Positions 35,806 through 48,209 of a DNA stretch of 64,000 nucleotides are shown piece after piece; the stretch's first letter is position 1; the number at the start of each line of letters is the position of its first letter. The DNA is taken from the NCBI RefSeq assembly GCF_013377495.2, contig NC_066363.1:122091614-122155613 (forward strand), given 5' to 3'. The translations under genes were made by a program, and so were the position numbers. Below the pieces are notes generated by a model that worked only from the letters and a program-made list of their open reading frames with translations, searched no databases and was not told the DNA's origin. The DNA is from Cygnus atratus. Its lineage: Eukaryota; Chordata; Aves; Anseriformes; Anatidae.

Positions 35806-35925
35806 CAGTTCTCCCCATTCTAGAGGGAGGAAAACTGAGGCACAGATGTGGGAACTGGCCAAGAGTTTGTTAGAAGAACTGGAACATAAATCTAGTAGTC
35901 ACTATGTGCCATCATAAAGCCTAGA
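35806..35925 (-). mobile_element. MIR-type SINE relic
   Basis: 'Ctccccattctagagggagg', 'aaaactgaggcacagatg', 'ggccaagagtttgt' and 'ggaacataaatctagtagtc' are the reverse complement of the MIR core in its usual order. A T21 tract directly precedes it. Confidence 0.8.
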
Positions 35926-36600
35926 AGAATTTAAAGCAGTTTCCAACCTTTCCTCTCCCCTAAATAAAACACAGGTAAATAATGTCCTCAATGAGTATAA
36001 TTGAACCTAAGATAAGGACAGATCAGAATATTGTCCCTGAAAAAAATGACTGACTCATGTGTTATCAAACTGTGTATTAAAAAAAAAGACATAAAAAAAA
36101 AAAAAAAAAGAAAAAAGAAAGAACACGACCAAATTTGTGATATGCACTACAGAAGCAATATCTTCAGTGAGGCTGCTTGAAGATGCTTGAAGAGCCCATC
36201 CTGCTGCTTGGAGAGGTCTGGCTATGTAGAAAGCAAGTGCACATCAATTTATATCCAAACAGAGCATAGATGGAGTCTGTCTATGCTCCAGCTTGGGATT
36301 TTGGGGTGAAAGGAGGGAAAAAAAGGAGAAACACCGATGGTTGTGCAAAGAAGAAATAATGTTTGTGTGGAAGAAGTGATCTCCAGAGGAAGATACAAGG
36401 TAGAAAAAATCATTAGAAGAAAATAAGCTGTATAGGAGGCCAGATGCAATAGTTGTGGTAAGGACCACACAGGCAAAGCAGAAAAACTGGCACATAAAGA
36501 GTCAGAGCAGACATTGCCCAGTGTTGCTTCTGTAGCTAAGACTGCTGAAAGGTTATCAAGATGTTTTCAAAGGACTGGGATATCTTCCAAGCCCATTTCA
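35926..36600. other. Unassigned, A-rich
   Basis: A-rich stretch at 36079-36120. No gene recognised. Confidence 0.5.
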
Positions 36601-36714
36601 CCTTGAAATAGAGACAGTGGTTCAGCCAGGATGGCATCTGCATCACTGCGTAACCACTGCACCAGGAGAGAAAAAGAAGACAGCCAAAGAAGTGAATGGA
36701 AAGAAATGGCACAA

Positions 36715-37165
36715 GCACTGTGGTCACAGCATCCCCGGGCAGGTACCTGGCCTGGGAGCCAGCCTCGACATGGACAAACACTTTATTCTCATAAGCCTGA
36801 GCAACCTCATCGAAGTACAATAAACTGCTCATTACCAAGTGCCTGCAACGAAAGACACGTTACCTGACTTGGCAGAAGCAAAAATAGCCTCAACACTTGG
36901 TGCCAAAGATAAATATTGGATAAAGCTATTGGATAAAGAAAACAACTACCTCACTACATCTTGGACACCAGCAGGTAGCTACAGATGGTGGAATATGCTG
37001 TTTTGGACGAAGCCTGCAGTGGAAGAATACCTCTGCTGCCAACAAGATGCGCTAACAGGACTCACAGGGATCAGAGGTGTGGATGATGGCATTCTGCAGC
37101 ATAGATGCAGAGACACCAAAACAGAAACAGTCATAGATCACAATCTCATTTGTTTGCTGTGAACA
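36715..37165 (+). pseudogene. Broken Ty3/gypsy-type reverse transcriptase relic
   Basis: A single reading frame (36617-37162) gives text typical of an LTR-retrotransposon polymerase, interrupted by one TAA at 36821-36823. In order: an NLIEVQ segment before the stop (counterpart of the 'LNKAI' block), TAHYQVPATKD (hY.lPt), a LGAKDKYW block at 36896-36919 (counterpart of motif A, whose first Asp is Gly here), YLTTSWTPAGSYRW (tt..TPfGrYrw), a KPAVEEY block (apE) and VDDG at 37079-37090 (the 'xxDD' motif). About 150 codons stay open after the stop, more than expected for such old DNA. No LTRs, integrase or capsid gene can be recognised nearby. It is non-functional as it stands: it has a stop, lacks one catalytic Asp and has no complete polymerase. 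Confidence 0.75.
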
Positions 37166-38300
37166 GCCAAGAAAATAAATCCAGATTTAAATACTAATAA
37201 CAGTCCTATCCACAATAAAAACAATATTGTAGCTAGCTGCAGCATCAGACCCAGGACACTCAGATCATGGCAATGCAAGTGACATGCAGGCTGAACACGC
37301 CTGTCCGGGCTGGCCAGCAGTTGTGTGGCATGGCGGAAATAGAAGTGATGCTATGAGGCGGTGAGAATGTGTTGGGTGGAGAGAATGTGTTGTCTTTCCA
37401 TGGGAGTGGAGCAAACTCAGAAAGGACTTCCCAAAGCAGCCCACCTAAACTGCCCCATACCGGTACCACTTAGATGGAGGGCCTGCGGACCTACTGCGTG
37501 CCACCAGAATTAAACAGTTCGTCTCAGCAGCTGAGTAGTTTCAAGTCCAAAATTTATTTTCAGGGATTTTTTTTTTTTAATTTTACCTGGGGATGAAATC
37601 TCAGTCATACCAGGCAATACCAGGTCACATTGGGTCTTCCCGAATCACAAACCAGAGCAGCTAGGAAAGCTATTAAAATTCCCAACTGTGGCTTTAAGAA
37701 GGTTCAAGAAGCAAAAAGCACAGTAAGCCAGCCTTGAACTCTGAAGGAACTCTGTCTCTAGTATCAGTCCCTATAACACAGTGTCAAGATGCATCTCCAT
37801 GCCATTGCCTGTGCCTAGCAGCAGTAGACAGAGGAAGAAAGAAGAAAGAAAAGATGTGCACAAACAATGTGGTCCATCACAACAGACAAACCAAAGACCT
37901 CCCACATCAGTATCCACAGATGCATTTACAGGTACAGCTGTTCCCTTGGGACACATGAGGCACTTGGAGGCAAGCTGCATGGATCAGGCTGTGAAGGCCT
38001 GCTTTGGGGAAGATAGTGGGGAATGGGCTTCTCTGTCACTGCCACCAAAATTCTGTGAAGTTAAGATAGGTTGGATTCAGTGCTATGTGCACTGTGCTGA
38101 GTTTTGATCAGCCAAATGTCGAAAGCATGCAGGCTGTTAAGTGATCAACTACAGTTCCAAGGCATAAACCGTTCACCCCACTCTTTCCCCATACCCAAGG
38201 GAAGAATCATTTTAGGCATGGTTGTTTGGTTACAATTCTCACATACAGACTTCAGAGAGGTATACTAGTGAGCTAAATCCATAAGCAAGTAAAGACAGTG
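37166..38300. other. Unassigned, perhaps further retroelement remains
   Basis: The region after the gypsy relic shows no recognisable RNase H, integrase or LTR. A moderately long open frame (37781-38107) has no known domain. Confidence 0.4.
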
Positions 38301-38305
38301 ATGTT

Positions 38306-38440
38306 TAATTTTCTACTGGGACGTGGGAGATCAGTGACTCACTAGGTGGCCAAAGAAAAATCTTTTTACCCCTCCAAGCCTTCATTTCCCATTTGCGGAA
38401 GAAGTGCTGCAATATTTGCTGATGTAAAATGTGCTACTTG
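38306..38440 (+). mobile_element. MIR-type SINE relic
   Basis: 'Ctactgggacgtgggagatc', 'tgactcactaggtggccaaag' and 'ccaagccttcatttcccatttg' follow the plus-strand order of a MIR-type SINE (head, then '..cctcagtttcccatctg'). Confidence 0.6.
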
Positions 38441-41400
38441 CAACTGGGCATTATCATCATCTCAAATTAATGTGACAAATGGAATGCTGTGATAAACAGC
38501 TTCATCGTCCCCGAGTAGGGAGCACAACAGTGTGATTGTGTGGGAACTGTGAGAACGCAGCACATGACCAGAATCATGTATAGGCAACTACAGTATAGGC
38601 AAAGGGAAGAAGAAAGCCTGAATGTCACCCTGTTTTGAAGTTCTCTCCCCTTACACATGACCACCGAATAATAAGGTTGGCTGTGATTTAAACCTACCCA
38701 AAGAACAATTCCTTATCTCTTTCCATCTGGAATTTCATTTCCTGGGCATCTCACATCGCGCTGTATGCGTTTTTCAGGATCAAAAGTCACATTGAGACAA
38801 CTCTAATTCCTATCATACAGTAATTGCTTTTATCTGGGATAGCGCTCAGGTATCCACACTAAATTATTTGCATTTTTCGTTAATCGCTGATGTTTTCCAG
38901 CAGGAAACGTGCCAGCTGCTTACGTGACTGGGCGAGCTCAGGGACCGTGCACACAGCAAGGCAGCGTGCCAGTTGTCTGGGTGGCTACTTTCCACACGGG
39001 AATGAATCACTGCAGCAGTTACCACTGCTCCACCCCTGATATTGGTTTCTAATATCCTACGCTGGAAGGAGGCCAAGAATCCTGCAGGACCCAGGTTTGG
39101 GTCTGGGCTCCTCTCCCGTTTCCTTCCTTTGATGGCAGCTATGTGTTTCCTGCGCTACACTCCCTTTCCTCCCCGGTTCTGTATGGAGGCTGCCATTATG
39201 CAGCTCTGACAGAATGGGTCACCAAGCAATGCTCAGCATTACCACTGTCATGCCACTCATTTGTGTGTTTGCAGAACCAGACTCATTACGCAGTGATTTT
39301 TAATTGCTGTGGTGCTGTTTTACAAACATCACGCAAGACCATAGCACGTCAAAGCTACAGCAGGCCGGAGAGGCCTTTCTCCCGTTGTTGGCGTGCCCTG
39401 TCTGCAGCAAATCCTTGACTGACACACAGAGGCAGGAAGACTCCGGGCTGCCTTTTGCAAGTTCTGTGTCTGCTGTGAGTCAGCACTCCCTTGAAGCCTT
39501 CCTCACACCCATCGGCAGTGCCTCCCCCTCAGCGCAGCAGCTTCAACGTGAAGCAAACACTTTGGTGGAGGCATCCCCACTGGTGCCATGTCAGCGGGGC
39601 AGGGAGCCACCGCGGGCCTTGTGGGGCAGGCTGGCACTTGCTGCTGGTGCACACCAGCGTCACAGTGCTTCTCCTGGCCCAAGTGCATGCTCAGCAGCCT
39701 GTGACAGGACCAAAAGTTTAAACGGATGCGTTAGGAAAGTGAACGGGAACCTGAGTTCTTCAAGGGTTGCTGTTTCATTATTTCTGCTCATAAAGCTTCC
39801 TGAGAAGTGTGAACATTTCCCGCTTTTAGGCAGGCTCTTAATTCACGCCCACACTAGGCTTGACCTTAGCTCCCACCAGCCACTTTCCCTCTGCCTTCCT
39901 CCTTCCCCAAACCTTCTCCTGCACTCTGCATGGCCCCTATTAGTGTGGCACCAGGTGGCTGTGCCCTGCACCAAATCCATCTGTTGATGGCACACGGTGA
40001 TGGCTCATTGCCCCTGCACACATGGTAGTAGGTGTCCCACATCTGCAGCTGAAGGGGAAACTCAAGTAGCTCCATTGCATGGAGCAGTGGGGGGTGTTCA
40101 TAGATCCTCAGCCTCTCATCCAAGATGTGCTTCAGCCTGTTCATCCTCTCCCTCCTCAGATATAGGTCCTTCCCTGACCCATCTAGGTCTGACCCATCCT
40201 TGCTGCTCCTGCTTATCCCCATTTCTGAGAGCCTGGGCTAAGAGTTCTGCATGGCCATAGTTCCTCTCACACACAAGAAGTCCAACAAACCATTTTAGTT
40301 TTTATTTCTTTATTTTCTGTTTTGCAGTGTGTTGCCCAAATCCTTTATGAGTGATAAATTTGTAATATTGATAGCAAGTTTTTCAGGATATCATACAAGC
40401 ATCACACACTGGCGATTACAATCTGGTTCCCTGAAAGGCTGTCATTACATATATTGCCAATTTGATTTTTTTAACAACAAATTTACACGAGGGAGTATTT
40501 TTAGTTTAAAGAAATTGTATTTCTATTTACAGTCTAGGAAACAGGTGTCTTTAAAAATCTAACAGCATTATTTGCAACAGCTGGTTTAGCTTATGAAGCT
40601 GCTAGCAGTAGAGAGAGTGGTCTCTGAGACAGTGGTTTTATACTTCAGAGCACTAGTAATCTGTTTGTCCTTGCTTAACTTCTTCTATGCCATGCCCTGG
40701 TTCACATTTGGAGCTATATTTTATCTCCGAGTTCCTATTATTTCTTATAGGTTAGCAAAACATACGACCTATGACACTGCAGCAGTAAAGAAAGTAGGCA
40801 CATGTGATTTTTCTCTTTAGTTTTCATATCTCAGTGCTCTGGCCATTCAATTTAGTTTCCCAGGTGCTGACAGCTGGTAATGCTCTTAACTGCTCTCCCC
40901 TGTTGGTAAGTTATGGATATTTCCTAACTGACGTTTAATTGTATAAGTTTACTTCACTCGAAATGCCAAAGGTCTCAGGAACCTATTCCTCCTCCAGGCT
41001 GATTATGGCACTGAAGATAATACTGTTTGCGGACAGTGAACCTAAACCACTGCTGAGTGTCTTCTAAGACAGACTGACATTTATTGCATTCCTTATTACA
41101 ACATGACTGTCCAGAGCTGGCCTGGAGGACACGAAACCCTGATTTTTAGGTTATTTCTTCCATGTCTATAAAAGCAAGTGTAAAAAAAAAAAAAAAGATG
41201 TTTGAGTTTATCACCGATGCTCAAAGAAAGGACTGTAGGAATGAGAAATTCAACTGAAGTTGTGCAGGTACCTACAGTCCATGTACCCCAGCTGTCCTGC
41301 TGCGCTGGTGAACGGTAACATCGGTGATACCACATCTCCTCAGGCTCCCAACCTCTGGAAGTAACCTGGCCAATGGACCCACTGGTCCCAGGACTCCTTT

Positions 41401-44225
41401 GTGAGAAGGTGCCAGGTCCATGCACAACACCTGCAGGACCTCAGTTAGGCTATGCACCAGTGTTATTCAGCACCAACCTTTCAGACCCTTGTTGGGAACA
41501 AGGAGCCCAAATACCTTTTGAAGCTGCCATGAAACCTGTCCATGGCTTTGCTCAATGGGTGAAATGTGCCTTCTCTTCCTCCCCCGGGGCAAACTGAGGG
41601 TAAACAATGGGGGTGATAAACTGAGGGTAATGAACACTAAAATAATGGTGAAATGTTCCCATGCTGTTGCAACAGAGGCTGCAGTGGGGAGGGCAGGACT
41701 GACTGATGTCCTCATAGAAGGACGAACTCACTTTGCCTAATTCTGTGACTATTGAATAATTCTGCAGTCACAGCAAGCAGGAGTAAGACAGAGGGAGAAA
41801 ACTCAACAAAAAAACTAATACAACATCCCTTTTATTGTGTCTCCACCCTCTATTCATAACTTTTGTCAACCTGGGAATATCTAACCTGTGCCTGGCAGTG
41901 CCAGTTTGGGTGGATGAGGCTGCTTTTCCCTAGCAGAGACTGGAGGGAAGTTTGTTATGGGAACCACTCTAAACAGAGTCTACCAGTTTCACTGCAAAAG
42001 AAAAAAATGTTTGTCAAAACTTGACCTCATTTTATAAATCCTCAGCAAGTTGGCCAGGATTCATCTTCTTTATTGTTGTTACTTTTCAGCCTTCACAAGG
42101 CTCCTCAGTCCCCTGCAGCTGCCAACTGACTGCTGCCTATTCAGCAGCCGATGGGAAAAGAGTCGGGCCGTTTCAGCCCAAGGGGAGAAGGTGCTGCAAA
42201 CCTCCCCGAGCAGCTGGCGCAGCTTTGCTGCTTGCTAGAGAAGCCCAGAGGGGAAAGGGACAGGGAGGATGAACCTCCCCAGCTGCCTTACATGAGGCCG
42301 CTGTAATGCACAGGAAGAGCAGTGATGTGAAGGCTGCAGACGTGCTGTGGTGGAGGAGAGGACCCCCGTGCACTGGGGACCTGAATCCTTTGCATGCACC
42401 AAATCCCCTGCCTTCTTACAGACAGCCTCCTGGACAGATAAAAAACTGAACTGGTGTAATGCAGAGCCAGTCATGAGGCACTAGGAAGAAGCAGGCAAGT
42501 TTTTCTGACCCGCTTGGACTGTATAGACAGCTGGCTGCTAGTTACCATTAGCATTTCTGTAGGAACAATGCAGTTTGAAGAGGTCCTTGTCCTTCCCAGT
42601 GCATTCCCTCCCTCCTTTCCCTGTTGCAGTTGTCTGTCCCCTCCCCCAGTGATGCTAAGGCAGCTGTTTCTGAAGTCTCAAACAGACCAGTGGGTTTTTT
42701 CTCTTGTTGCTAATACCGGCCATTTCACTAATTTAGTTTAAAGGGAATCAGCACACTTAGGAGTGATAAATGGGAGGGAGGAGAGAGAGTAACAAATAGC
42801 TGTGAGTGAGAAAAGGCAGGATCCTCCTTTGGCAGCTTTGCCATTAGATAATTGTAGTGTGGAACAGCACCTTCAGATGACCACTAAGAAATGCAACTGC
42901 ATTTGGGCCCTGGCTCCAAAAACCATGTAGGAATGTGATTCACTGTTGATCTGTTGCTTAATTCTCAGTAAATAGTCAAGCAAGCACATGTCCGTGACAG
43001 CCACTGGCTGGTGATGTGCTGCCAAACTGGTGCTTAGGGAGGAGAAAAGCAAATAAAAAAAACCCTAGCTCTGGAGTGATGAGAAACCTATTTAAAATAG
43101 GCAATGCAATACTTTCAGCAGAACCAAGATATACACCCCACGCATCCCTTCTGCAGGTATTGTAGTGGTGCAGTGTTTTGCTGAATTTCCTGTGGTTTGT
43201 GCTCTAACACTCATCTCTAGTATTGAGTATACACACGTAGTTAGTCTTCTTGCTTCTGTTTAGGTGCCAAACTCTCACTCTTGCAAGAGCTTTGTGGGCC
43301 TGTTTCTGATTTATTCCACTGAGTGGTTTCATTTTCTTTAGTGAGATTTCTCTTGATTTCTGCTGGTGAAGTGGAACTGAACTATAGATCTGGGTGCACA
43401 GGAAAATGTATACTGGGAATTGCTTCAGATACTACATGGTGCTAACGTACTTTTGCTGAATATCCTGATTGCTTAAGGATTACCCGATTAAACTTATGAT
43501 TTAAATAATGTGTGTCTTGATAGACGGGGTCACATTTATGTAGCCTGAAGTGCCACCTAGAGTCTTCCTTCATGTATCTTTTATAACATTGCTCCTAGTG
43601 CTGTTTGAAGGTCACAGGCTGGATAGTGGGGGCAAGATGAGCAAGCGATCATGAGTGGTTTAAGAGAAAATGAGGTAACTGGGATGAATACAATGTCTTC
43701 ACTGGAAAAGCCCCATTTTCTGTTCCCTCTCCCTTGCCAAAACCTTTCTCTCAAACAGATGTGGGCAGGCATTGGGGTCAAATGGAAAGGACCCTGGGGC
43801 ACAACAGCTGTGGGGACTTCTTTGGGCACTCAGGTCAGCAACTGGATCCAGCCATGGCCAGCACCTGGGTCCAGCCTGTGCCTCCAGGTGCTCTATTTTA
43901 TCCCCTCCAAAAGACCTGTGTCCTGGAGTAAAATTAGCCAGCTAAGAAAGCTGAAGCAACATTTAAATCCTCTCTCTGGGGACACCATGTGCTGCGCAAG
44001 CTTTTCCACCCCTGACACCTCCTCCCCACCTGGTCTCACTAGATGCAGACAGGTGTGTTCATAGCCCTCCCTTTCCCACCCTTCCACATGCAAAGCCAAC
44101 CTCAGGTCTCTGTCCTTGCTCAGGGCAAGCACATGGGACTAGCTGAGATAGGGCTTCTTATCCTGATTTGTTTTTCCTGCTGGTGTAGGTAGCTTCCCCC
44201 TATGTGCTTCTGGACATCAGGCATT
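38441..44225. other. Unassigned DNA, moderately GC-rich near 39100-40250
   Basis: Holds the longest open frame outside repeats (39304-39987, 227 codons). It is Ser/Leu/Pro-rich, has no recognisable domain, and has open frames on other strands and frames in the same interval. I do not call it a gene. Confidence 0.45.
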
Positions 44226-44230
44226 TCACA

Positions 44231-44349
44231 GAACCACAGAATGGCTGAGGTTAGGAGGGACCTTCTGAAGGTCATCTGGTCCAATTCCAGCAGAGGCACC
44301 TAGAGCAGGTTACCCAGGACCAAGTCCAGAGGGCTTCTGAAGATCTCTC
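44231..44349 (-). mobile_element. 5'-truncated CR1 3' end
   Basis: Plus strand reads 'cacagaaccacagaatggct', 'gaggttaggagggacc', 'aaggtcatctggtccaattc', 'agagcaggttacccaggac' and 'gggcttctgaagatctctc'. This is the reverse complement of an avian CR1 end. It stops where a pyrimidine repeat begins. Confidence 0.9.
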
Positions 44350-44422
44350 ACTTTTCCTTTTCCTTTCCTTTTTCCTCTCTCCCTTCCTTTCCTTTTTCCT
44401 CCCTTCCCTTTTCCTTTCTCCT
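44350..44422. repeat. TTTTCC-type pyrimidine repeat
   Basis: Imperfect (CTTTTC)n/(CCTTTTC)n tract directly beside the truncated CR1. Confidence 0.85.
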
Positions 44423-45035
44423 GTGTCTACTGAACTTGCATGTTAAATTTGAAAGATCTTTCTGAGACCTGTAAATCCTGCCACTGAAAGTGAGCGGCTG
44501 TGGCTCTTGAAAGGGAAAATGCCCCCTCTTTTAGGGTCCTCTAAGACATGGTAATTGTGATATCACTCTGTGGGAATACTTGAATTCATAGGAGTAGTGA
44601 ATATGTCCATAGCTGTGTGAAAAAAGACATATACCCCCAAATTTCCCATATATAATATGGGAATCTGATTTAGTTTGTAGCTATATTGAGAATAAAAGCT
44701 TTCTCTTCACCTAACAGAATCAATCGGCCCATAGTGGGTCTTTATTCTCATTTAAATTAAGGGCTATTCCATACCGAAAATGCACTAATGTAACTAAATT
44801 GATTTCTAACTTGATTTTAGTTAAATGGGTGTAGTTCCCTGTGGGGATACACTTAAATCAGTCGAAGAGAGGATAAATTATGCATCTTTGTATATTTCTT
44901 TGTGATTTATCTTAATTAGGTTGTAAAGGGGTCTCACAGTGCCCAAAGCTCCAACCGCACCTAAAAACAAACACGAACCTCGCATCTTATCGTGGAAATA
45001 AGCTGAGTGGCAGCACACAGGTCTGATTCTCCAGG
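44423..45035. other. Unassigned AT-rich DNA
   Basis: No gene or named repeat recognised. Confidence 0.5.
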
Positions 45036-45039
45036 GCGC

Positions 45040-45150
45040 TTAGCAACTCTTGGGAAGGGCTGGATGCTCTTAACTCCTGTCATTGAGCACTGAAGGTGTT
45101 TGGTGCCTCACAAGTGTTCAGTACTTCTCGAGATCAGGCCCCACATTGTG
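45040..45150. repeat. Ancient amniote repeat relic
   Basis: 'Gagcactgaaggtgtttggtgcctcac' and 'gttcagtacttctcgagatcaggcccc' resemble the old 'gtgctcagcacct..gatcaggccc' repeat class. Decayed and non-coding. Confidence 0.4.
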
Positions 45151-46465
45151 TGTGCTTCCCCCTCCCCATATTTCCTCGCCTATAATTACCTCCCCCCACC
45201 AGGCGCAGCCTTGGCTCTGAAGCACCCTCATCGCTCTGAGAGCCGAGGCTAAGTGCAACCCTCTGTGCATGGAGGATCCCAGCTGATTTGGAGGGAGGCT
45301 TTTTTCTTATTGGGCTCCTCCACCGTCGCAGGGGAGCTTGTCTTCCCTGAAGGGAGAAAAGAGCAGAAAAATGAAAGAGAGAGGTTTCCTTAGCAAAGGA
45401 AAAGAAGCCATGCTGGGCTTGGAAACAGAATGATTTACAACCTAGCGTGCAGCCGGCACTGGGGAATGCCTCCCGGCTCAGCCCAGTTTCGGCTGGGTTT
45501 CGCTGCCTCTCTGAGCATCCTGGGCACAGCGCTTGGTTTTGCGGTTTTTCTTTGCTCCCAAGCAGAAAGCCGCTGTCTGTTCCCTTCCCAGTGCCTGCTG
45601 CTGAAAAGGACAAGAAAACGGGGAAACCTTCAAACCAGAGGCTCTGGCCTCTACATGCCGGGGTTCTCACCTCCAGGGGGTACTACATGCTGCGTTATAG
45701 GGGCAGCAGCTCTTCAATCCATTCACACTCAGCACTCCTGCAAACCGCGGTGCTTAAAAATAAATCAATGTTATATTATTTTAATTGTTTTTAAAATGGA
45801 TGGATTGTAAAGCCACACAGGCCAAACTGCGTGTAACCTCTTGAAAAGAAGCAGAAAGGGGGGGGATGACATTCGCCATCACTCAAGGATATGGATTCTG
45901 AAATTTCTTTGTCTAATTTATGGGAGAATATATGCCAATATCTAAGTTTGGTAGACTTCTGACCTTTTGCCATTGACAAAGGCTGTAGACAGGTCTGACA
46001 TACAGTGGGGTAATGGAAATATAAGCAATGGGTTCCAGGGTAGAGGCCAGAAAGCTTTGAGGCTGTGGTCATTCTTCCAGGAATGACATGCAGGCTTGAT
46101 TGACCAGAAATGTCTCTGAGAAAGTGAGAGACCCAAAGAGGTCAATTCCCTCTCTTCAATGGCTCTGGCTATTTTCTCTAAATTAAAAAGAAAAATGGGA
46201 CACTCTAGTCCTTTGTGTAATTTTATAGCCTAAGGAATATTTCCTAGGCTTACTCTGCTGTGTGCGTTATAAAGCAGGATGGGGTATTAGCCCCTGAATT
46301 TTCACTCTGGTGGTTTTTTTCCTCCTGTTCATTTCTATTTACTGTATGATATCAACTTCTAACTGTTCTGCATATCTTAGGCTTTTTATAAATTGAGGAT
46401 TTTATAATAAACCAATGGAATCTTAATTTTGCTAGCACTATAGGCACATGTACTATTTTACAGAT
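45151..46465. other. Unassigned DNA
   Basis: GC-rich to about 45700, then AT-rich. The open frame on the minus strand at 45134-45670 overlaps plus-strand frames and has no known domain. Confidence 0.45.
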
Positions 46466-46468
46466 GCA

Positions 46469-46529
46469 TTTCCTTCCTTCCTTCCTTCCTTCCTTCCTTC
46501 CACTCTCCCTTCCTCCCTTCCTTCTTTCC
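46469..46529. repeat. (TTCC)n microsatellite
   Basis: About eight clean TTCC units followed by an impure C/T tract. Confidence 0.95.
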
Positions 46530-46740
46530 CACAGCCAGTTACAATTTTTTGTATATATTTTTCCACGCTTTCTTTAAACCTTTGAACACAGGGAGGTTCC
46601 CAGTCACCTCCATGTAACATCAGAGTAAATGTACCCAGTTAAATATGCTGCAGAACTAAATGCCAGTGGAAGCACCAGAAGGGTGCTTTTGGCTCTGGGT
46701 GTAGAGAACACCATTGTATTGACTCATATGGTGACTGCAG

Positions 46741-46813
46741 TCCTCTCCTCTCCTCTCCTCTCCTCTCCTCTCCTCTCCTCTCCTCTCCTCTCCTCTCCTC
46801 TCCTCTCCTCTCC
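46741..46813. repeat. (TCCTC)n pentanucleotide microsatellite
   Basis: Over 14 uninterrupted TCCTC units. One strand is purely pyrimidine. The Ser/Leu/Pro and Arg/Glu/Gly repeat peptides it encodes are artefacts. Confidence 0.97.
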
Positions 46814-47880
46814 CTCACCGACTCCACTTTTGTTTCTATCTGCATACCACAGCTCTTGCATGCCACTACCTTTCTTCAGTGAACTACCCCCTGTTAAAGA
46901 CACCTTTTCTTGTGGGGTGACCGTCAGGTGGGGTGGTCAGGAGCGCAGTGGGCCCAACTCCTTAAGCTGATCTTTTCACCAAAGCCTTCATATCATGAAG
47001 CTACACCCTAAGGAGAAGAACTTAACTGCAGCAATGACGTTATAGCCAGCGAAACATCCCTGGCCTTGTGCATTCAGCCATTTGTGGGAGTTTGCAGGAT
47101 GGAGGTGCACCTCGTTGCTCTCCAAAAGGCTGCCCATCACAAGGTGCCCGTTTGTAAAGGCACATTTTGGTAAAAAGACAACTCTGGCTTCCATTTGGTA
47201 TTTTTTGAACGGTAGTGAAAATGTACCTCATTATAATCTAGACAGTAATAAAAAATCATCATTTTTATGTCATTCAGCAGAAACGTATGGTAAATGAGAT
47301 TCAAAGGATTAATGTACAAAGGAAATGTCAATGTTAATCTATAGACAGTCCCTTTTGTCCTGCTTGTCATAAATTCAGACGAAGAGAGTTTGCAAACTGG
47401 CTTGGGGAGGGTAAAGTTGAAGGATTAAACAAACCATAAGTCAATCTTTCTGTGCCTTGAATTTTTACTTTTGGGGTATTTTCCTCTGTATTTTCTATTA
47501 AAAGAACATATATCTTCATCGACATGGAGAAATTGCAAACATTAGACCACAAAAGTTGGGCTCTCTTGTAGCCATGCTCCCACAGGCAGGCTCTAACTCA
47601 AATCAGCTGTGCTGGTTTAAAGCCGTGCTAGTATCCTTTATTGCTAACGCTGAGCTACTTGGGTTACTCACTGTTGTGTCTACTATGGGAACCTAGGAAG
47701 AAACAGGCTGGCTTTGTCTGCCTTCTGACAGGGAGGCTCTGTATCTACATGTCCTCAGCAATCAGATTATAAAATTAGAGCTTCATGATTTTTTTTTTTT
47801 CCCAGATGAATGTTAAATTTGTTTTGCTTCCCAGTATTCCAGTTCAGCCTTAGAGGAGGGTGTGAATCTCTGGATAATGT
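46814..47880. other. Unassigned DNA
   Basis: No gene recognised. Confidence 0.5.
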
Positions 47881-47884
47881 GATG

Positions 47885-48205
47885 GACAGCTGAGGCCTGA
47901 TTTGCTCTGGCTGAAGGGCTTAATCTTGCAATGGGACTCACAAGGGCAGTATTTTCTTCTCATTCATTGCAGTCTGCATGGTGCCAGGCCCTGCCCAACT
48001 TCTTAGCGTAGGATCAGAACCCCAATGCATAAAATGTTCATTCAATTGCATGTCTAATTTGTTCACAAATTTTCTGTGAGTGCTGAACCAGATCACACTG
48101 CAAACACTATGCTTAGTTATGTGCCTAACTCAGCATTTGCACACAAAATTGCCTAATGAGCATGTGCAATTATGGCAATTAGACATGTGAATTAAGCATG
48201 CAAAT
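47885..48205. repeat. Possible ancient amniote repeat relic
   Basis: 'Cttaatcttgcaatgggactcac', 'ggatcagaacccc' and 'actatgcttagttatgtgcct' recall the old palindromic repeat with 'caatgggact..gcttaaagttaagcac..gatcagg'. Weak. Confidence 0.35.
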
Positions 48206-48209
48206 ACCC

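Noticed and set aside
45134..45670. 178-codon minus-strand open frame
   Set aside because: Overlaps two plus-strand frames of similar length in GC-rich DNA; no domain recognised.
46629..46970. Open frame with Ser-Pro-Leu-Leu repeats
   Set aside because: Produced entirely by the TCCTC microsatellite.
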